The notes beneath the pieces are model-generated. The model ran no database searches. It was not told the origin of the DNA and saw only the letters and a program-made list of their open reading frames with translations. Of a stretch of 64,000 nucleotides of DNA, positions 30,785 to 39,761 are shown in pieces. Positions within the stretch are counted from its first letter, which is position 1; every line of letters starts with the position of its first letter. The DNA is taken from the NCBI RefSeq assembly GCF_000730165.1, contig NZ_CP022112.1:1280001-1344000 (forward strand). The letters are read 5' to 3'. Source of the DNA: Nitrospirillum viridazoti CBAmc. GTDB taxonomy: Bacteria; Pseudomonadota; Alphaproteobacteria; Azospirillales; Azospirillaceae. A program made the translations under genes and the position numbers.

Positions 30785-32053
30785 TCAGCGCAGCGAGCGG
30801 AAGGCGGCGCGCACCTCGGCCGTGAACAACTCGGGCTGTTCCCAGGAGGCGAAATGGCCGCCGTTGCCGGCCTCGCTGAAGTAGACCAGGTGGTGGTAGC
30901 AGCGTTCCGCCCAGGTCTTGGGCGCGCGATAGATCTCACCGGGGAAGACGGTGACGGCGACCGGCAGCGTCTTGATCTCGATGGCGTTGAAGTTGTTGGA
31001 GTGATCTTCCCAGTAGATGCGCGCGGCCGAGGCCCCGGTGCGAGTCAGCCAGTAGAGGGAGATGTCGTCCAGCATCTCCTCCCGCGTCAGCACGCGTTCC
31101 GGCTGGCCCCCGCTGTAGGTCCAGGTCGCGAACTTGTCGTACATCCAGGCGGCCAGGCCGGCCGGACTGTCCAGCAGGGAATAGCCGATGGTCTGCGGCC
31201 GCGTGACCATCATGTCGGCATAGCCGGAGCTGTCGCGGTAGAAGGTCTCCAGCGCGTCGAAGGCCGCCCGCTCCTGGGGGGTGAGCGACACCGGGGCCGG
31301 GCCACCGGCCTTCAGGATGGCCGCGATCTCCTTCGGCACCGTGCCCGGCATGTTGAGGTGGATGGCCATCAGGCCGGGCACGTTCTGCAGGGCCATGCGC
31401 TGCGAAATGACGGAACCGCAGTCGCCGCCCTGGGAAACGTAACGCTCATACCCCAGGCGGCGCATCAGCGTGCCCCAGGCGCGACCGACATGGTCGGACC
31501 CCCAGCCCTTCGCCGAGGGCTTCCCCGAAAAGCCGAAACCGGGAATGGAGGGAATGACCAGGTGGAAGGCGTCGTCGGCGCTGCCACCATGAGCCGTGGG
31601 GTTGGTCAGCGGGTCGATGACCTTCAGGAACTCCAGGATGGACCCCGGCCAGCCATGGGTCATGATCATGGGCAGGGCCTTGGGGTGCCGGGACTTCACA
31701 TGGATGAAGTGGATGTCCAGCCCGTCGATCTCGGTGATGAACATGGGCAGCGCGTTCAGCTTGGCCTCAAGCTTGCGCCAGTCGTAATCCGTGCCCCAGG
31801 TGCGCAGCAGCGACTGCATGGTGGCCAGCCTGACCCCCTGGCTGTCGTCGGGCACGGTCTCGGCCTCGGGCCAGATGGTGGCGTTGACACGCCTCTTCAT
31901 CTCGGCCAGCGCCTCATCCGGGATCTGGACCTTGAACGGGCGGATGGCTTCGTCGCCCGTGGCGGCCCGTACCGCGCCGGGCAGGGCGCCGAGGGCGCCG
32001 GCCGCCGCCGTGGCGGCCAGGAAATGACGGCGTGTCGCCGGGGGGAAATTCAT
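30785..32053 (-). CDS. Epoxide hydrolase with N-terminal EHN domain, Tat-exported
   Basis: 422 residues. The N-terminus (TRRHFLAATAAAGALGAL) looks like a Tat signal, followed by the EHN domain typical of epoxide hydrolases (FKVQIPDEALAEMKRRV ... DYDWRKLEAKLNALP). Catalytic marks are HGWPGS, GFGFSGKP, the Asp nucleophile in GGDCGS and His in GGHFASWEQPEL. It is the first gene of the leftward run 32053-26236 and is preceded by 145 bp of non-coding sequence, so the operon promoter probably lies there. It hydrolyses an epoxide to a diol; substrate unknown. Confidence 0.93.
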   Translation of the reverse strand: MNFPPATRRHFLAATAAAGALGALPGAVRAATGDEAIRPFKVQIPDEALAEMKRRVNATIWPEAETVPDDSQGVRLATMQSLLRTWGTDYDWRKLEAKLNALPMFITEIDGLDIHFIHVKSRHPKALPMIMTHGWPGSILEFLKVIDPLTNPTAHGGSADDAFHLVIPSIPGFGFSGKPSAKGWGSDHVGRAWGTLMRRLGYERYVSQGGDCGSVISQRMALQNVPGLMAIHLNMPGTVPKEIAAILKAGGPAPVSLTPQERAAFDALETFYRDSSGYADMMVTRPQTIGYSLLDSPAGLAAWMYDKFATWTYSGGQPERVLTREEMLDDISLYWLTRTGASAARIYWEDHSNNFNAIEIKTLPVAVTVFPGEIYRAPKTWAERCYHHLVYFSEAGNGGHFASWEQPELFTAEVRAAFRSLR

Positions 32054-32198
32054 CGATCGCTTCCCTTTTCCGCAGAGGATAGTCCCACGGCGAAATCAGT
32101 AAGCGAGAGACGGGCGCCCCGCCCGTTATGGCTTGTGATGCGGTATTGGCGGCTGTCAGCCGCGCCCCCGCTCTAACCACCAGACCGGCCGACGGGCG

Positions 32199-32924
32199 TC
32201 ATTCGCAGCGCAGGTCGCTCATGAACTCATAGCGGTCGCCGCGATAGGCCGAGCGGGTGAATTCCACCGGCGTGCCATCGCCCAGGCGGGTGACGCGCTC
32301 GATGCGCAGCACCTCGGCATTCTCCTTGACGGAGAAGATGCCGGCCTCCGTCGGCGTGGCGAGCGAGGCGCGGATGCGCTGCTGGCCCTTCACCGGGCGA
32401 TAGCCGTGGGTGCCCAGGGCCTCGTACAGGGAATCGCCCAGTTCCTCCAGCGCCGGCAGGAAGCGCGCCGGCACGACCGCATGCTCTATGGCCAGCGGTT
32501 CCCCATCCGACAGGCGGATGCGGCTCAGCCGCGCCACCTTGGTCACCACCGGGATCTCCAGCATGGCCGCCTCATCCTCCGTGGGGCTGGCGTAGGCCTT
32601 CATCATCCAGATGACGCCGGGCTTGTCGCCGCGCCGGCGGGCATCGTCGCTGAAGCCGCTGAGGAAGGCCGGGGCCTCTATCCGCGGCGCCACGAAGGTG
32701 CCCGACCCGTGCTTGCGGAACAGCAGCCCTTCCTCGATCAGCTTGTCGATGGCCTTGCGGATCGTCACCCGCGACATGCCGGTCAGGTCGCTGAGATTAC
32801 GTTCCGACGGCAGGGCGTTGCCGGGGTCGATACTGCCCGATGCGATCTGTTCCCGCAGTTTCCGCGCGAGCTGCAAATAAATCGGGGTGCTGTCTTCGGG
32901 CTGGGGGGCCAGTTTATCGCGCAT
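32199..32924 (-). CDS. GntR/HutC-family regulator, NagR-like
   Basis: 241 residues. An N-terminal GntR winged helix covers about 15-75 (PIYLQLARKLREQIASGSI, LPSERNLSDLTGMSRVTIRK, FRKHGSGTFV), followed by a UTRA ligand-binding domain as in NagR/DasR regulators of aminosugar use. The ATG at 32924 was chosen; a TTG at 32942 is in frame. It lies 54 bp downstream of murQ on the same strand and is the last gene of the MurNAc operon. It probably represses that operon until GlcNAc-6-P or a related sugar phosphate binds; TGGTCTA/AGACCA half-sites lie upstream of the operon's first gene. Confidence 0.9.
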   Translation of the reverse strand: MRDKLAPQPEDSTPIYLQLARKLREQIASGSIDPGNALPSERNLSDLTGMSRVTIRKAIDKLIEEGLLFRKHGSGTFVAPRIEAPAFLSGFSDDARRRGDKPGVIWMMKAYASPTEDEAAMLEIPVVTKVARLSRIRLSDGEPLAIEHAVVPARFLPALEELGDSLYEALGTHGYRPVKGQQRIRASLATPTEAGIFSVKENAEVLRIERVTRLGDGTPVEFTRSAYRGDRYEFMSDLRCE

Positions 32925-32978
32925 CGGGATCACATATCGCAAAGATGGAGAGGGTCAAAAAATGGGGATGGTTAGACG

Positions 32979-33863
32979 TCAAAGGGGACCATGGGCCAAG
33001 GCCGACTTCAGGTCTTTCGGATATAGCGACAAGAGTGCGTCGGCCTCCACCGGGGGGCGCCCCGAAGCGACAAGGACGGCCTTGCGGATGTTATAGTCCG
33101 AAACCTTCAGCGCGTCCTCCGCCTCTACTTCGGAGACACCCGTCAATTCCTGTACGATACCGCAGGCACGGCGCGCCAGCTTTTCGTTGGAAACCCGCAT
33201 GTCCACCATCAGGCCGCGGTAGACCAGCCCTAATCTTAGCATCATTGTCGTGGATAAAAGGTTAAGGACCACCTTCTGCGCCGTGCCCGCCTTCATGCGG
33301 GTGGACCCGGCGACAGGCTCGCCCCCCGTCTCCGCCAGGATGGGGTGGTCGCTGGAGCTCAGCAGCAGGCTGCCGGGATTGTTGGCGATGCCGATGGTCA
33401 GGGCGCCGGCCGCCCGCGCCGCCGCTATGCCCGCCACGGTGAAGGGCGTGCGGCCGCTGGCGGCCACGCCGATGGCGACATCGCTGGGGCCCAGAGCGGC
33501 CGCCGCGATCTGGGCGCGGGCGTCAGCCTCATCATCCTCCGCCCCCTCCACGCTTTCCGTCACGGCCAGGGTGCCGCCCGCCAGCACGAACACCAGACGG
33601 TCGGCCGGCCAATTGTAGGTGGGGGTCAGTTCCACGCCATCCTGCACCGCGATGCGGCCGGAGGTGCCGGCGCCCATGTAGACGATGCGCCCGCCGTCAC
33701 GCAGCCGGTCGGCCGCCGCCTCGCTGGCGGCGGCGATGCGGTCCAGCTGGCCGTAAACGGAGGACACGGCGGCAAGCTGCCCCTCCAGCATCGCCTCCAG
33801 CGCGACCTTGGTCGGCCATTCGGCGATCTCGACGAAGCGTCGGCCGTAGGTTTCGGTGGACAT
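32979..33863 (-). CDS. murQ: N-acetylmuramic acid 6-phosphate etherase
   Basis: A 294-residue cytoplasmic lyase that splits MurNAc-6-phosphate into GlcNAc-6-phosphate and D-lactate, in peptidoglycan recycling. Full family length with the SIS-fold signature YMGAGTSGRIAVQD, the GAEDDE segment, IGVAASGRTPF, and GEPVAGSTRMKAGTAQK; the C-terminal helical part ends near LSLYPKDLKSAL. The ATG at 33863 directly abuts the transporter stop (no intergenic bases), so translation is coupled. With AnmK at 42564 it gives a path from anhydro-MurNAc to GlcNAc-6-P. NagA is not in the window. Confidence 0.96.
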   Translation of the reverse strand: MSTETYGRRFVEIAEWPTKVALEAMLEGQLAAVSSVYGQLDRIAAASEAAADRLRDGGRIVYMGAGTSGRIAVQDGVELTPTYNWPADRLVFVLAGGTLAVTESVEGAEDDEADARAQIAAAALGPSDVAIGVAASGRTPFTVAGIAAARAAGALTIGIANNPGSLLLSSSDHPILAETGGEPVAGSTRMKAGTAQKVVLNLLSTTMMLRLGLVYRGLMVDMRVSNEKLARRACGIVQELTGVSEVEAEDALKVSDYNIRKAVLVASGRPPVEADALLSLYPKDLKSALAHGPL

Positions 33864-35438
33864 TCAAATCTCCTGAAGGCGCGCGCGCCGCGTGGCGCCA
33901 TCCGTCTGGCGGACGGCGCGTCCGCACGCGCATAGGGCGAAGGCGGCCAGCGTTCCCACGCACAGCTGCCACGGAAAGGCGAGGTTCTGCAGGCCCGCCG
34001 GCAGGGACAGGGCCCGGGCCACGGCGGGCTGCAGGGCCAGCACGACGAGGAAGCCGCCGGCCAGCGCCACCATGACCGAGACGCTGGAGCCCCGCTTGGT
34101 GAACAGGGCGGTGAAGTAGACACCCAGCAGCCCGGCATAGGCGAAGTTCATGACCGACAGCACGAAGTCCAGCAGCGGCGCCCGGGTGTAGTGCTGCCAG
34201 TAGTAGGAGCCGATGGCCATGACCAGGGTGGCGGCACTGACCGCCGCCATGCCGAAGCGGCCGGCCATGACGTAATGGTGTTCACCCGCCTGGTGCCTGG
34301 CGGCGTGCCAGGGGCGGTAGAAATCCTGGATCAGCACCGACGACATGGCGTTCAGCGCCGACATGGTGGTGCCCACCGCTGTGGCGATGACGCCGATGGC
34401 CATCATGCCGCGGATGCCGGCCGGCGCCTCCGTCAGGATGAAGTGCATAAGGACGGTGATGTCCTCGCCCTGGAAGGCGCGGGCGGGCCCGGCGCCGGCC
34501 GCCGCGGGCCCGCGATAGAACAGGTAGAGCAGGCTGCCGATGGCGATGAACAGCCAGACGATGGGGATGGCGGCGGCGATGGACAGGTACAGGCCCTTGG
34601 CGCTGGTGCGCGCGTCGCGGCAGGCCAGCAGGCGCTGCGTCGTGTCCTGGTCCAGCGCATAGTTGCCGATGAACAGCAGCACGATGCCGGTCAGCGACGC
34701 CCACAGGCTGAACGGGGCGGAGAGGCTGGCCGTGAGGTCGAACAGGCGCAGCTTGTCATGGCCATCCGGGGCCGCCGACAGGGTTTGGATCATGTCGCCC
34801 AGCGGCATGTCCAAGCGGTGCAGCAGCAGCAGCGTAATGCCGATGGCGGCGCCGACATAGACGATGAACTGCAGCAGGTCGATCCAGACGATGGCCTTCA
34901 GCCCCTTGTGAAAGGCGAAAAGGAAGGACGCCAGGATGAGGAAGGCAGACGCGACGGAGACATTGGCCGCCGTGACGGTGCCAAAGATGATCATGGCCAC
35001 GGCGATAGCCGCCAGATACAGGCGGGCGCCGCCGGCGATGATGCGGCCCACCAGGAACATGCCGCCCGCCGCCTTCATGGCCGACGGGCCGAAGCGCTGG
35101 CCCAGCAGCTCATACACCGTGGTGACGTTGTTGGCGTAGAAGCGGGGGATGAAGACGTGGGCGACGATCACCACCGCCAGGAAGGCGCCGAGGAAGGTGC
35201 TGAGATAGGTGAAATCACCGCGATAGCCGAAGTCGGGACCGCCCAGGAAGGTGGCGGCGGACTGGGTGGTGGCCAGGACGGAGATGGCGGCCAGCCAGGC
35301 CGGAACCTGTCCCGACGCCAGGAAATAATCCCGGGCGTCGCCGCTGTCCTGCCGGTTGACGGCGTAGCCCACGCCGGCGACGGCCAGGAAATACAGGCCG
35401 ACGACCATCCAGTCCCAGCCAGAGAAAGCGCCACTCAT
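33864..35438 (-). CDS. Sodium:solute symporter (SSS family)
   Basis: A 524-residue inner-membrane symporter with about 13-14 hydrophobic segments. Family marks: an N-terminal helix GWDWMVVGLYFLAVAGVGY, DYFLASGQVPAWLAAISVLA, ATFLGGPDFGYRGDF, and the segment around GIVLLFIGNYALDQDTTQRLLA corresponding to the SSS core. It sits between the TonB receptor and murQ. This indicates that it carries MurNAc, anhydro-MurNAc or a related sugar across the inner membrane in place of a PTS (MurP) or AmpG. That substrate is inferred from context only. Confidence 0.92.
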   Translation of the reverse strand: MSGAFSGWDWMVVGLYFLAVAGVGYAVNRQDSGDARDYFLASGQVPAWLAAISVLATTQSAATFLGGPDFGYRGDFTYLSTFLGAFLAVVIVAHVFIPRFYANNVTTVYELLGQRFGPSAMKAAGGMFLVGRIIAGGARLYLAAIAVAMIIFGTVTAANVSVASAFLILASFLFAFHKGLKAIVWIDLLQFIVYVGAAIGITLLLLHRLDMPLGDMIQTLSAAPDGHDKLRLFDLTASLSAPFSLWASLTGIVLLFIGNYALDQDTTQRLLACRDARTSAKGLYLSIAAAIPIVWLFIAIGSLLYLFYRGPAAAGAGPARAFQGEDITVLMHFILTEAPAGIRGMMAIGVIATAVGTTMSALNAMSSVLIQDFYRPWHAARHQAGEHHYVMAGRFGMAAVSAATLVMAIGSYYWQHYTRAPLLDFVLSVMNFAYAGLLGVYFTALFTKRGSSVSVMVALAGGFLVVLALQPAVARALSLPAGLQNLAFPWQLCVGTLAAFALCACGRAVRQTDGATRRARLQEI

Positions 35439-35533
35439 ACCACCCCCAACACCTTGTCCCCCCGATACGGGGAACCCTTCGATTTGCGGCCGCCGGCGGG
35501 CACCACCAGATGGCGATGCCCGCCAACTTCCCC

Positions 35534-38266
35534 TTACTGGCGGAACGTCAGCGCGATGGAAAACACGCGGCCCTCGACATTGTAGGTGTCGGGGAAGGTG
35601 TTGAACACGCCGCCGGCGACGAAGGGCGGGTCCTTGTCCAGGATGTTCTGGATGCCACCGGACACCGAGATGTCCTTGGTCAGCTTGTACGAACCCGTCA
35701 GGTCAAAGTAGTTCTGGGCCGCGATGGTGCCGTTCTGCCCCGGGGCACTGTTGCGCACCGAGCCGATGCGCGTCCAGGCCAGGCGGACCATGGCGTCATC
35801 GAACAGCCAGCTGACACTGGCGTTGTGGCGGTAGTCCGGCTGCACCAGCGTGGTGCCGTCGCTGGAGCAGGTGGCGCCGTAGGTGCCGGCGCATTCCAGC
35901 GTGGCCACGGCGGCGTTGGGCTGGAACAGGTATGTGGAGACGATATTGGCCTGGTAGGCGAATTGCAGGCCAGCACCAGGCAGCCAGTCCGGCTCCACGA
36001 AGTAGGTCATGCCGATGTCGAAACCCTTCTGATCCAGCAGGCCCAGGTTCTGGTTGTTGACATAGGCGTTCGCCAGGTGGCCGTTGGCCGGGTTGCGCGA
36101 GACCAGCTTGCACAGCGGGTTGTTGGCCGTCGGGTTGGTGATGTAGCAGCTGGTCAGGGCGTTGACCGGCTGGATGACGCCGATCGCCCCGGTCAGGTTC
36201 AGCTGGTAATAGTCGACCGTGATGTTCAGGTGGGGAATGAAGGTGGGGGTGATGACCGCCCCGATGGTCTTGGTCTGGCCGGTTTCCGGCTGGATGTTGG
36301 CGTTGCCGCCGTAGAAATACTGGCCCTCAAGGTACGACGGCGCGAAGGAATTGGTGGAGCCCACCGCCGGCGCGCCGAAGCGGGCGCACTGCGCGGCGTT
36401 GCCGGTGCCCAGCACGCAGGGATCGCCGGCGTAGCGCGGCGCCAGGCGGGCCACCGTCACCAGGTTGTTGAACGGCAGGGACGAGGTGGCGGCCGCGTAT
36501 TCGCTGAAGTTCGGCGTGCGGATGACGCGCTGCATGGTGCCGCGGAAACGGATGTTGTCATCCACCGTCCAGGTGAATTCGCCCTTGGGCGTGCCGTCGG
36601 CCCCCCACAGCGAGTATTCGGAGTAGCGGTAGGCGCCGCCGACGTCGAAGCCCTTGATCAGCGGCAGGTCCTTCAGGACCGGCACCAGCAATTCGCCGTA
36701 TATTTCCTTCACGTCGAAGCTGCCGCTGTAGGCGGCCTGCACACCCTGGCGGAAGGTGTTGCCCGTCAGCAGGGCGGAATCCTGCGTGTAGTTGCCGGTC
36801 TCGTTGCGGTACTCATAGCCCAGGGAAAAGCCCACCGGGCCCGCCGGCAGGGAGAACAGGTCGGCCGAGGTGCCGCTCAGCACGCCCGAGCCGATCAGCT
36901 GCTCGCGGGTGCGATGGAAGGCGTCGAAGGTCAGGCCCAGCTGCTTCACGCTGGACTGGTTGGGGCCGAAGAAGTCGATGGTGTTGGCCAGCGAGGCGAC
37001 GTTGTTCACGCCGGCGGCGCTGGTGACCAGGCCGTCGCCGGTGATGGGCGAATCTTCGGTGGAACGGCCGTACTGCACATAGGCATCCCACTTGATGTTC
37101 TTGGTGATATCGCCGCGCAGGCCGGTCTGGACCTGCTCCGTCTCGCGATCGGTGTGATAGGTGATCAGGCCCAGCTCGGCCAGCGACCGGGTGATGCGCA
37201 TCTGCGCCGTGCCGTTGACGAAGGTCAGCTGGTTGGCGATCTGCGGCGTCAGGAAGGGGTTGTTCTGGCTGATGGAAACGACCTGGTCGATGGACGGCGG
37301 ATTGGGGCCGGGCGTGCCCGACTCCTCCGTCTTCGCGCGGGTGTACATGGCGCGGCCGTAGAGTTCGACATTGTCGAACAGGTCATAGTGGTAAAGGGCG
37401 GTGGCGTTGTAGCGGTTCAGCGGCTCGATCAGCGGGTATTCGCTGCTGATGTTCGAGGTGGCGGACGGGCTGGTGGTGAACTGGCCGCTGCCGTCGAAGC
37501 CGAATTTGCGCCCGCTGGCCACATCGGTGAAGACGCCGCCCACGTTGGGAATGGTGCTGGCGGGGGTCAGCGCCCATTTGCGCGACCCGGAATCCACCTC
37601 ATCCCGCTTGGTGTAGTTCAAGGCGACGACGACATGGCCGCGGCCGTTGTTGATGTTGCCGCCGAAGGTCAGGTCGGCACCGTATTCGGAGCCGCCATGC
37701 TGGGCGCTGCGGTCGGTGACCGTGCCCTCGATACCCTCGAAATCGCGATCCAGGATGAAGTTCACCACGCCGGCCACGGCATCGGCGCCGTAGACCGCGG
37801 CCGCACCGCCCGTCAGCACGTCCACCCGCTTGATCAGCGCCACCGGGATGCTGCCGACGTCGACGGAGTTGCGGAAGCTGAACGGCGTGGCACGGGTGCC
37901 GTCGATCAGCACCAGCGACCGGCTTTGCCCGAAGTTGCGCAGGTCGAAGACCTGGGCGCCGAAGGCATCGCTGCCCTGGGATGAGGCGCGCACGCCACCC
38001 GCCAGCTGCGGCAGCTTGGTCGAGAAATCCTGCACCGTCAGCGCCTGCTGCAGGCGAATGTCCTCCGACGAGGTCGAGGCCACCGGGCTGGCCGCCGTCA
38101 GGCTGGGCCGGGGAATGCGCGTGCCCGTCACCACGATTTCTTCCAGGCCGGAATCCGCCGGCTCGGCGCCGGCCGTGGCGGTGGTTTGCGCGTAGGCGCC
38201 GCCGGCCAGCGCCGGCAGGAAAAGCAACGGTGCCGCCAACGCGGCACGCCAATGTTTGTTCCGCAT
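35534..38266 (-). CDS. TonB-dependent receptor of the MurNAc operon
   Basis: A 910-residue outer-membrane receptor. The ATG at 38266 opens a signal peptide (MRNKHWRAALAAPLLFLPAL, cleavage near AYAQ); an in-frame codon at 38347 adds residues that do not fit. The TonB-box region LEEIVVTGTRIPRPS comes at about 43, then the plug with SLVLIDGTRATPF and GGAAAVYGADAVAGVVNF; the barrel ends FSIALTFRQ. First gene of a leftward run receptor-symporter-murQ-gntR. It is likely to import muropeptide sugars or chitin-like oligosaccharides; MurQ favours MurNAc-containing ligands. The gene is 95 bp upstream of the symporter. Confidence 0.93.
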   Translation of the reverse strand: MRNKHWRAALAAPLLFLPALAGGAYAQTTATAGAEPADSGLEEIVVTGTRIPRPSLTAASPVASTSSEDIRLQQALTVQDFSTKLPQLAGGVRASSQGSDAFGAQVFDLRNFGQSRSLVLIDGTRATPFSFRNSVDVGSIPVALIKRVDVLTGGAAAVYGADAVAGVVNFILDRDFEGIEGTVTDRSAQHGGSEYGADLTFGGNINNGRGHVVVALNYTKRDEVDSGSRKWALTPASTIPNVGGVFTDVASGRKFGFDGSGQFTTSPSATSNISSEYPLIEPLNRYNATALYHYDLFDNVELYGRAMYTRAKTEESGTPGPNPPSIDQVVSISQNNPFLTPQIANQLTFVNGTAQMRITRSLAELGLITYHTDRETEQVQTGLRGDITKNIKWDAYVQYGRSTEDSPITGDGLVTSAAGVNNVASLANTIDFFGPNQSSVKQLGLTFDAFHRTREQLIGSGVLSGTSADLFSLPAGPVGFSLGYEYRNETGNYTQDSALLTGNTFRQGVQAAYSGSFDVKEIYGELLVPVLKDLPLIKGFDVGGAYRYSEYSLWGADGTPKGEFTWTVDDNIRFRGTMQRVIRTPNFSEYAAATSSLPFNNLVTVARLAPRYAGDPCVLGTGNAAQCARFGAPAVGSTNSFAPSYLEGQYFYGGNANIQPETGQTKTIGAVITPTFIPHLNITVDYYQLNLTGAIGVIQPVNALTSCYITNPTANNPLCKLVSRNPANGHLANAYVNNQNLGLLDQKGFDIGMTYFVEPDWLPGAGLQFAYQANIVSTYLFQPNAAVATLECAGTYGATCSSDGTTLVQPDYRHNASVSWLFDDAMVRLAWTRIGSVRNSAPGQNGTIAAQNYFDLTGSYKLTKDISVSGGIQNILDKDPPFVAGGVFNTFPDTYNVEGRVFSIALTFRQ

Positions 38267-38459
38267 GCTCCAAGCCCCCCTGTTTTTTGATCGTGGACAT
38301 ACCACTTTGCGGCATATCTCTCGCCGATTAATACCAATCGAAGCCAACTTGCGTCAAGCGCTTCGTTGCAGATTCCCTACCATGCTAGCAATAAGGCGAA
38401 GGGATTCCGGATAGATCTGCGTCGACAGAGAGAGATGCCGACCAAGAGGTGGACTCTAT

Positions 38460-38491
38460 TGGTCTACATTGACGCCAGACACCTAAGACCA
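38460..38491. promoter_or_regulatory. Candidate GntR (NagR/DasR-like) half-sites
   Basis: TGGTCTA at 38460-38466 and AGACCA at 38486-38491 are inverted half-sites. TGGTCTA matches the left half of the DasR/NagR consensus (TGGTCTAGACCA) exactly and AGACCA matches the right half, but here they are 19-20 bases apart instead of adjacent. They lie in the 226-bp gap upstream of the TonB receptor, just beyond the sufS stop. The regulator could be the GntR protein at 32199. The wide spacing keeps confidence low. Confidence 0.35.
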
Positions 38492-38492
38492 G

Positions 38493-39731
38493 TCAGCCCA
38501 GCATGTCCCGCGCGGCCAGCAGGGCGTCGGCCAGGCGGTCGACCTCGGCAGGCGTGTTGTACAGCGCGAAGGAGGCGCGGCAGGTGGCGGTGACACCGAA
38601 GCGGGCCAGCAGCGGCTGGGCGCAATGGGTGCCGGCGCGCACGGCAACGCCGAAGCCATCCAGGATGGTGGCGACATCCAGGGGATGGGCGCCGCCCAGG
38701 GTGAAGGCTAGGATGGGCCCCTTCCCCGCCGCCGTGCCGATCAGGCGCAGTGAGGGGATGGCGGCCAGACGCTCCTGCGCGTAGGCCAGCAACCCCGCCT
38801 CATGCGCGGCGATGGCGGCGGGACCCACGCCGCGTAGGTAGTCCAGGGCGGCGCCCAAGCCGATGGCCTCGACGATGGGCGGGGTACCGGCCTCGAACCG
38901 GTGGGGCGGCTCGGCATAGGTGACGGTGTCGCGCGTCACCTGGCGCACCATCTCGCCCCCACCCAGCACGGGCGGCAACCGCCGCAGCCACGCCGCCTTG
39001 CCGTAGAGGGCGCCGATGCCGGTGGGGCCGTAGAGCTTGTGACCCGTCAGGACATAGAAATCGACATCCAGGTCGCGCACGTCCGCGCCCAGGTGGACGG
39101 CCCCTTGCGTGCCATCGGCCAGCACGGGGATGCCCCGGCCGTGGGCCAGGCGCACAATGTCGCGCAGCGGCGTCACCGTGCCCAGGACGTTGGACATGTG
39201 GGTGATGGCGACCAGCCGCGTCCGGGGCGTCAGCGCCCGTTCCACCGCGTCCAGCGCCAGGCCGCCCTCCTCATCCACATCCACCCATTTCAGCACGGCG
39301 CCGTGACGCTCACGCAGGAAATGCCAGGGGATGATGTTGGCGTGATGCTCCATGACCGAGAGCACGATCTCGTCCCCCGGCTGGACGATGGCCTCGCCAA
39401 AGGCGTGGGCCACCAGGTTGATGGCCTCCGTCGCCGATTTGGTGAAGACGATCTCCTCCGCGCTTTCCGCGTTCAGGAAGGCGCGGACGCTGTCCCGCGC
39501 CCGCTCGAACCCGTCCGTCGCCCGGTTGGCCAGGGTGTGGGACCCACGATGGACATTGGCGTATTCGGCGTAGATGGCCTGGGTCATGCGGTCCACCACC
39601 GCGCGCGGCTTCTGCGCCGAGGCGGCGTTGTCCAGATAGACCAGCGGCCCGCCCTCGACCTCCAGCGACAGGATGGGGAAGTCGGCGCGCAGGCGGTCGA
39701 CGTCGTATGGGGTCGTCACGGTTCCGTCCAT
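38493..39731 (-). CDS. sufS: Cysteine desulfurase, SufS type
   Basis: A 412-residue PLP enzyme that removes sulfur from cysteine as an enzyme-bound persulfide. Landmarks: VYLDNAASAQKPRAVV, the PLP lysine in LTGHKLYGPTGIGALYG, HHANIIPW, and the persulfide Cys in VRAGTHCAQPLL. The group-II/SufS length and the nearby SufE indicate the SufSE pair. The ATG at 39731 follows GGGAGG; a GTG one codon upstream is possible. Odd point: no sufBCD, iscU or iscA is nearby. A MoaD-like carrier, MoeB-type E1 and SufE are, so the sulfur may go to a carrier protein and not to Fe-S clusters. Confidence 0.93.
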   Translation of the reverse strand: MDGTVTTPYDVDRLRADFPILSLEVEGGPLVYLDNAASAQKPRAVVDRMTQAIYAEYANVHRGSHTLANRATDGFERARDSVRAFLNAESAEEIVFTKSATEAINLVAHAFGEAIVQPGDEIVLSVMEHHANIIPWHFLRERHGAVLKWVDVDEEGGLALDAVERALTPRTRLVAITHMSNVLGTVTPLRDIVRLAHGRGIPVLADGTQGAVHLGADVRDLDVDFYVLTGHKLYGPTGIGALYGKAAWLRRLPPVLGGGEMVRQVTRDTVTYAEPPHRFEAGTPPIVEAIGLGAALDYLRGVGPAAIAAHEAGLLAYAQERLAAIPSLRLIGTAAGKGPILAFTLGGAHPLDVATILDGFGVAVRAGTHCAQPLLARFGVTATCRASFALYNTPAEVDRLADALLAARDMLG

Positions 39732-39761
39732 CACCGCCTCCCTTCCCTGGCTCCCGGCCGT

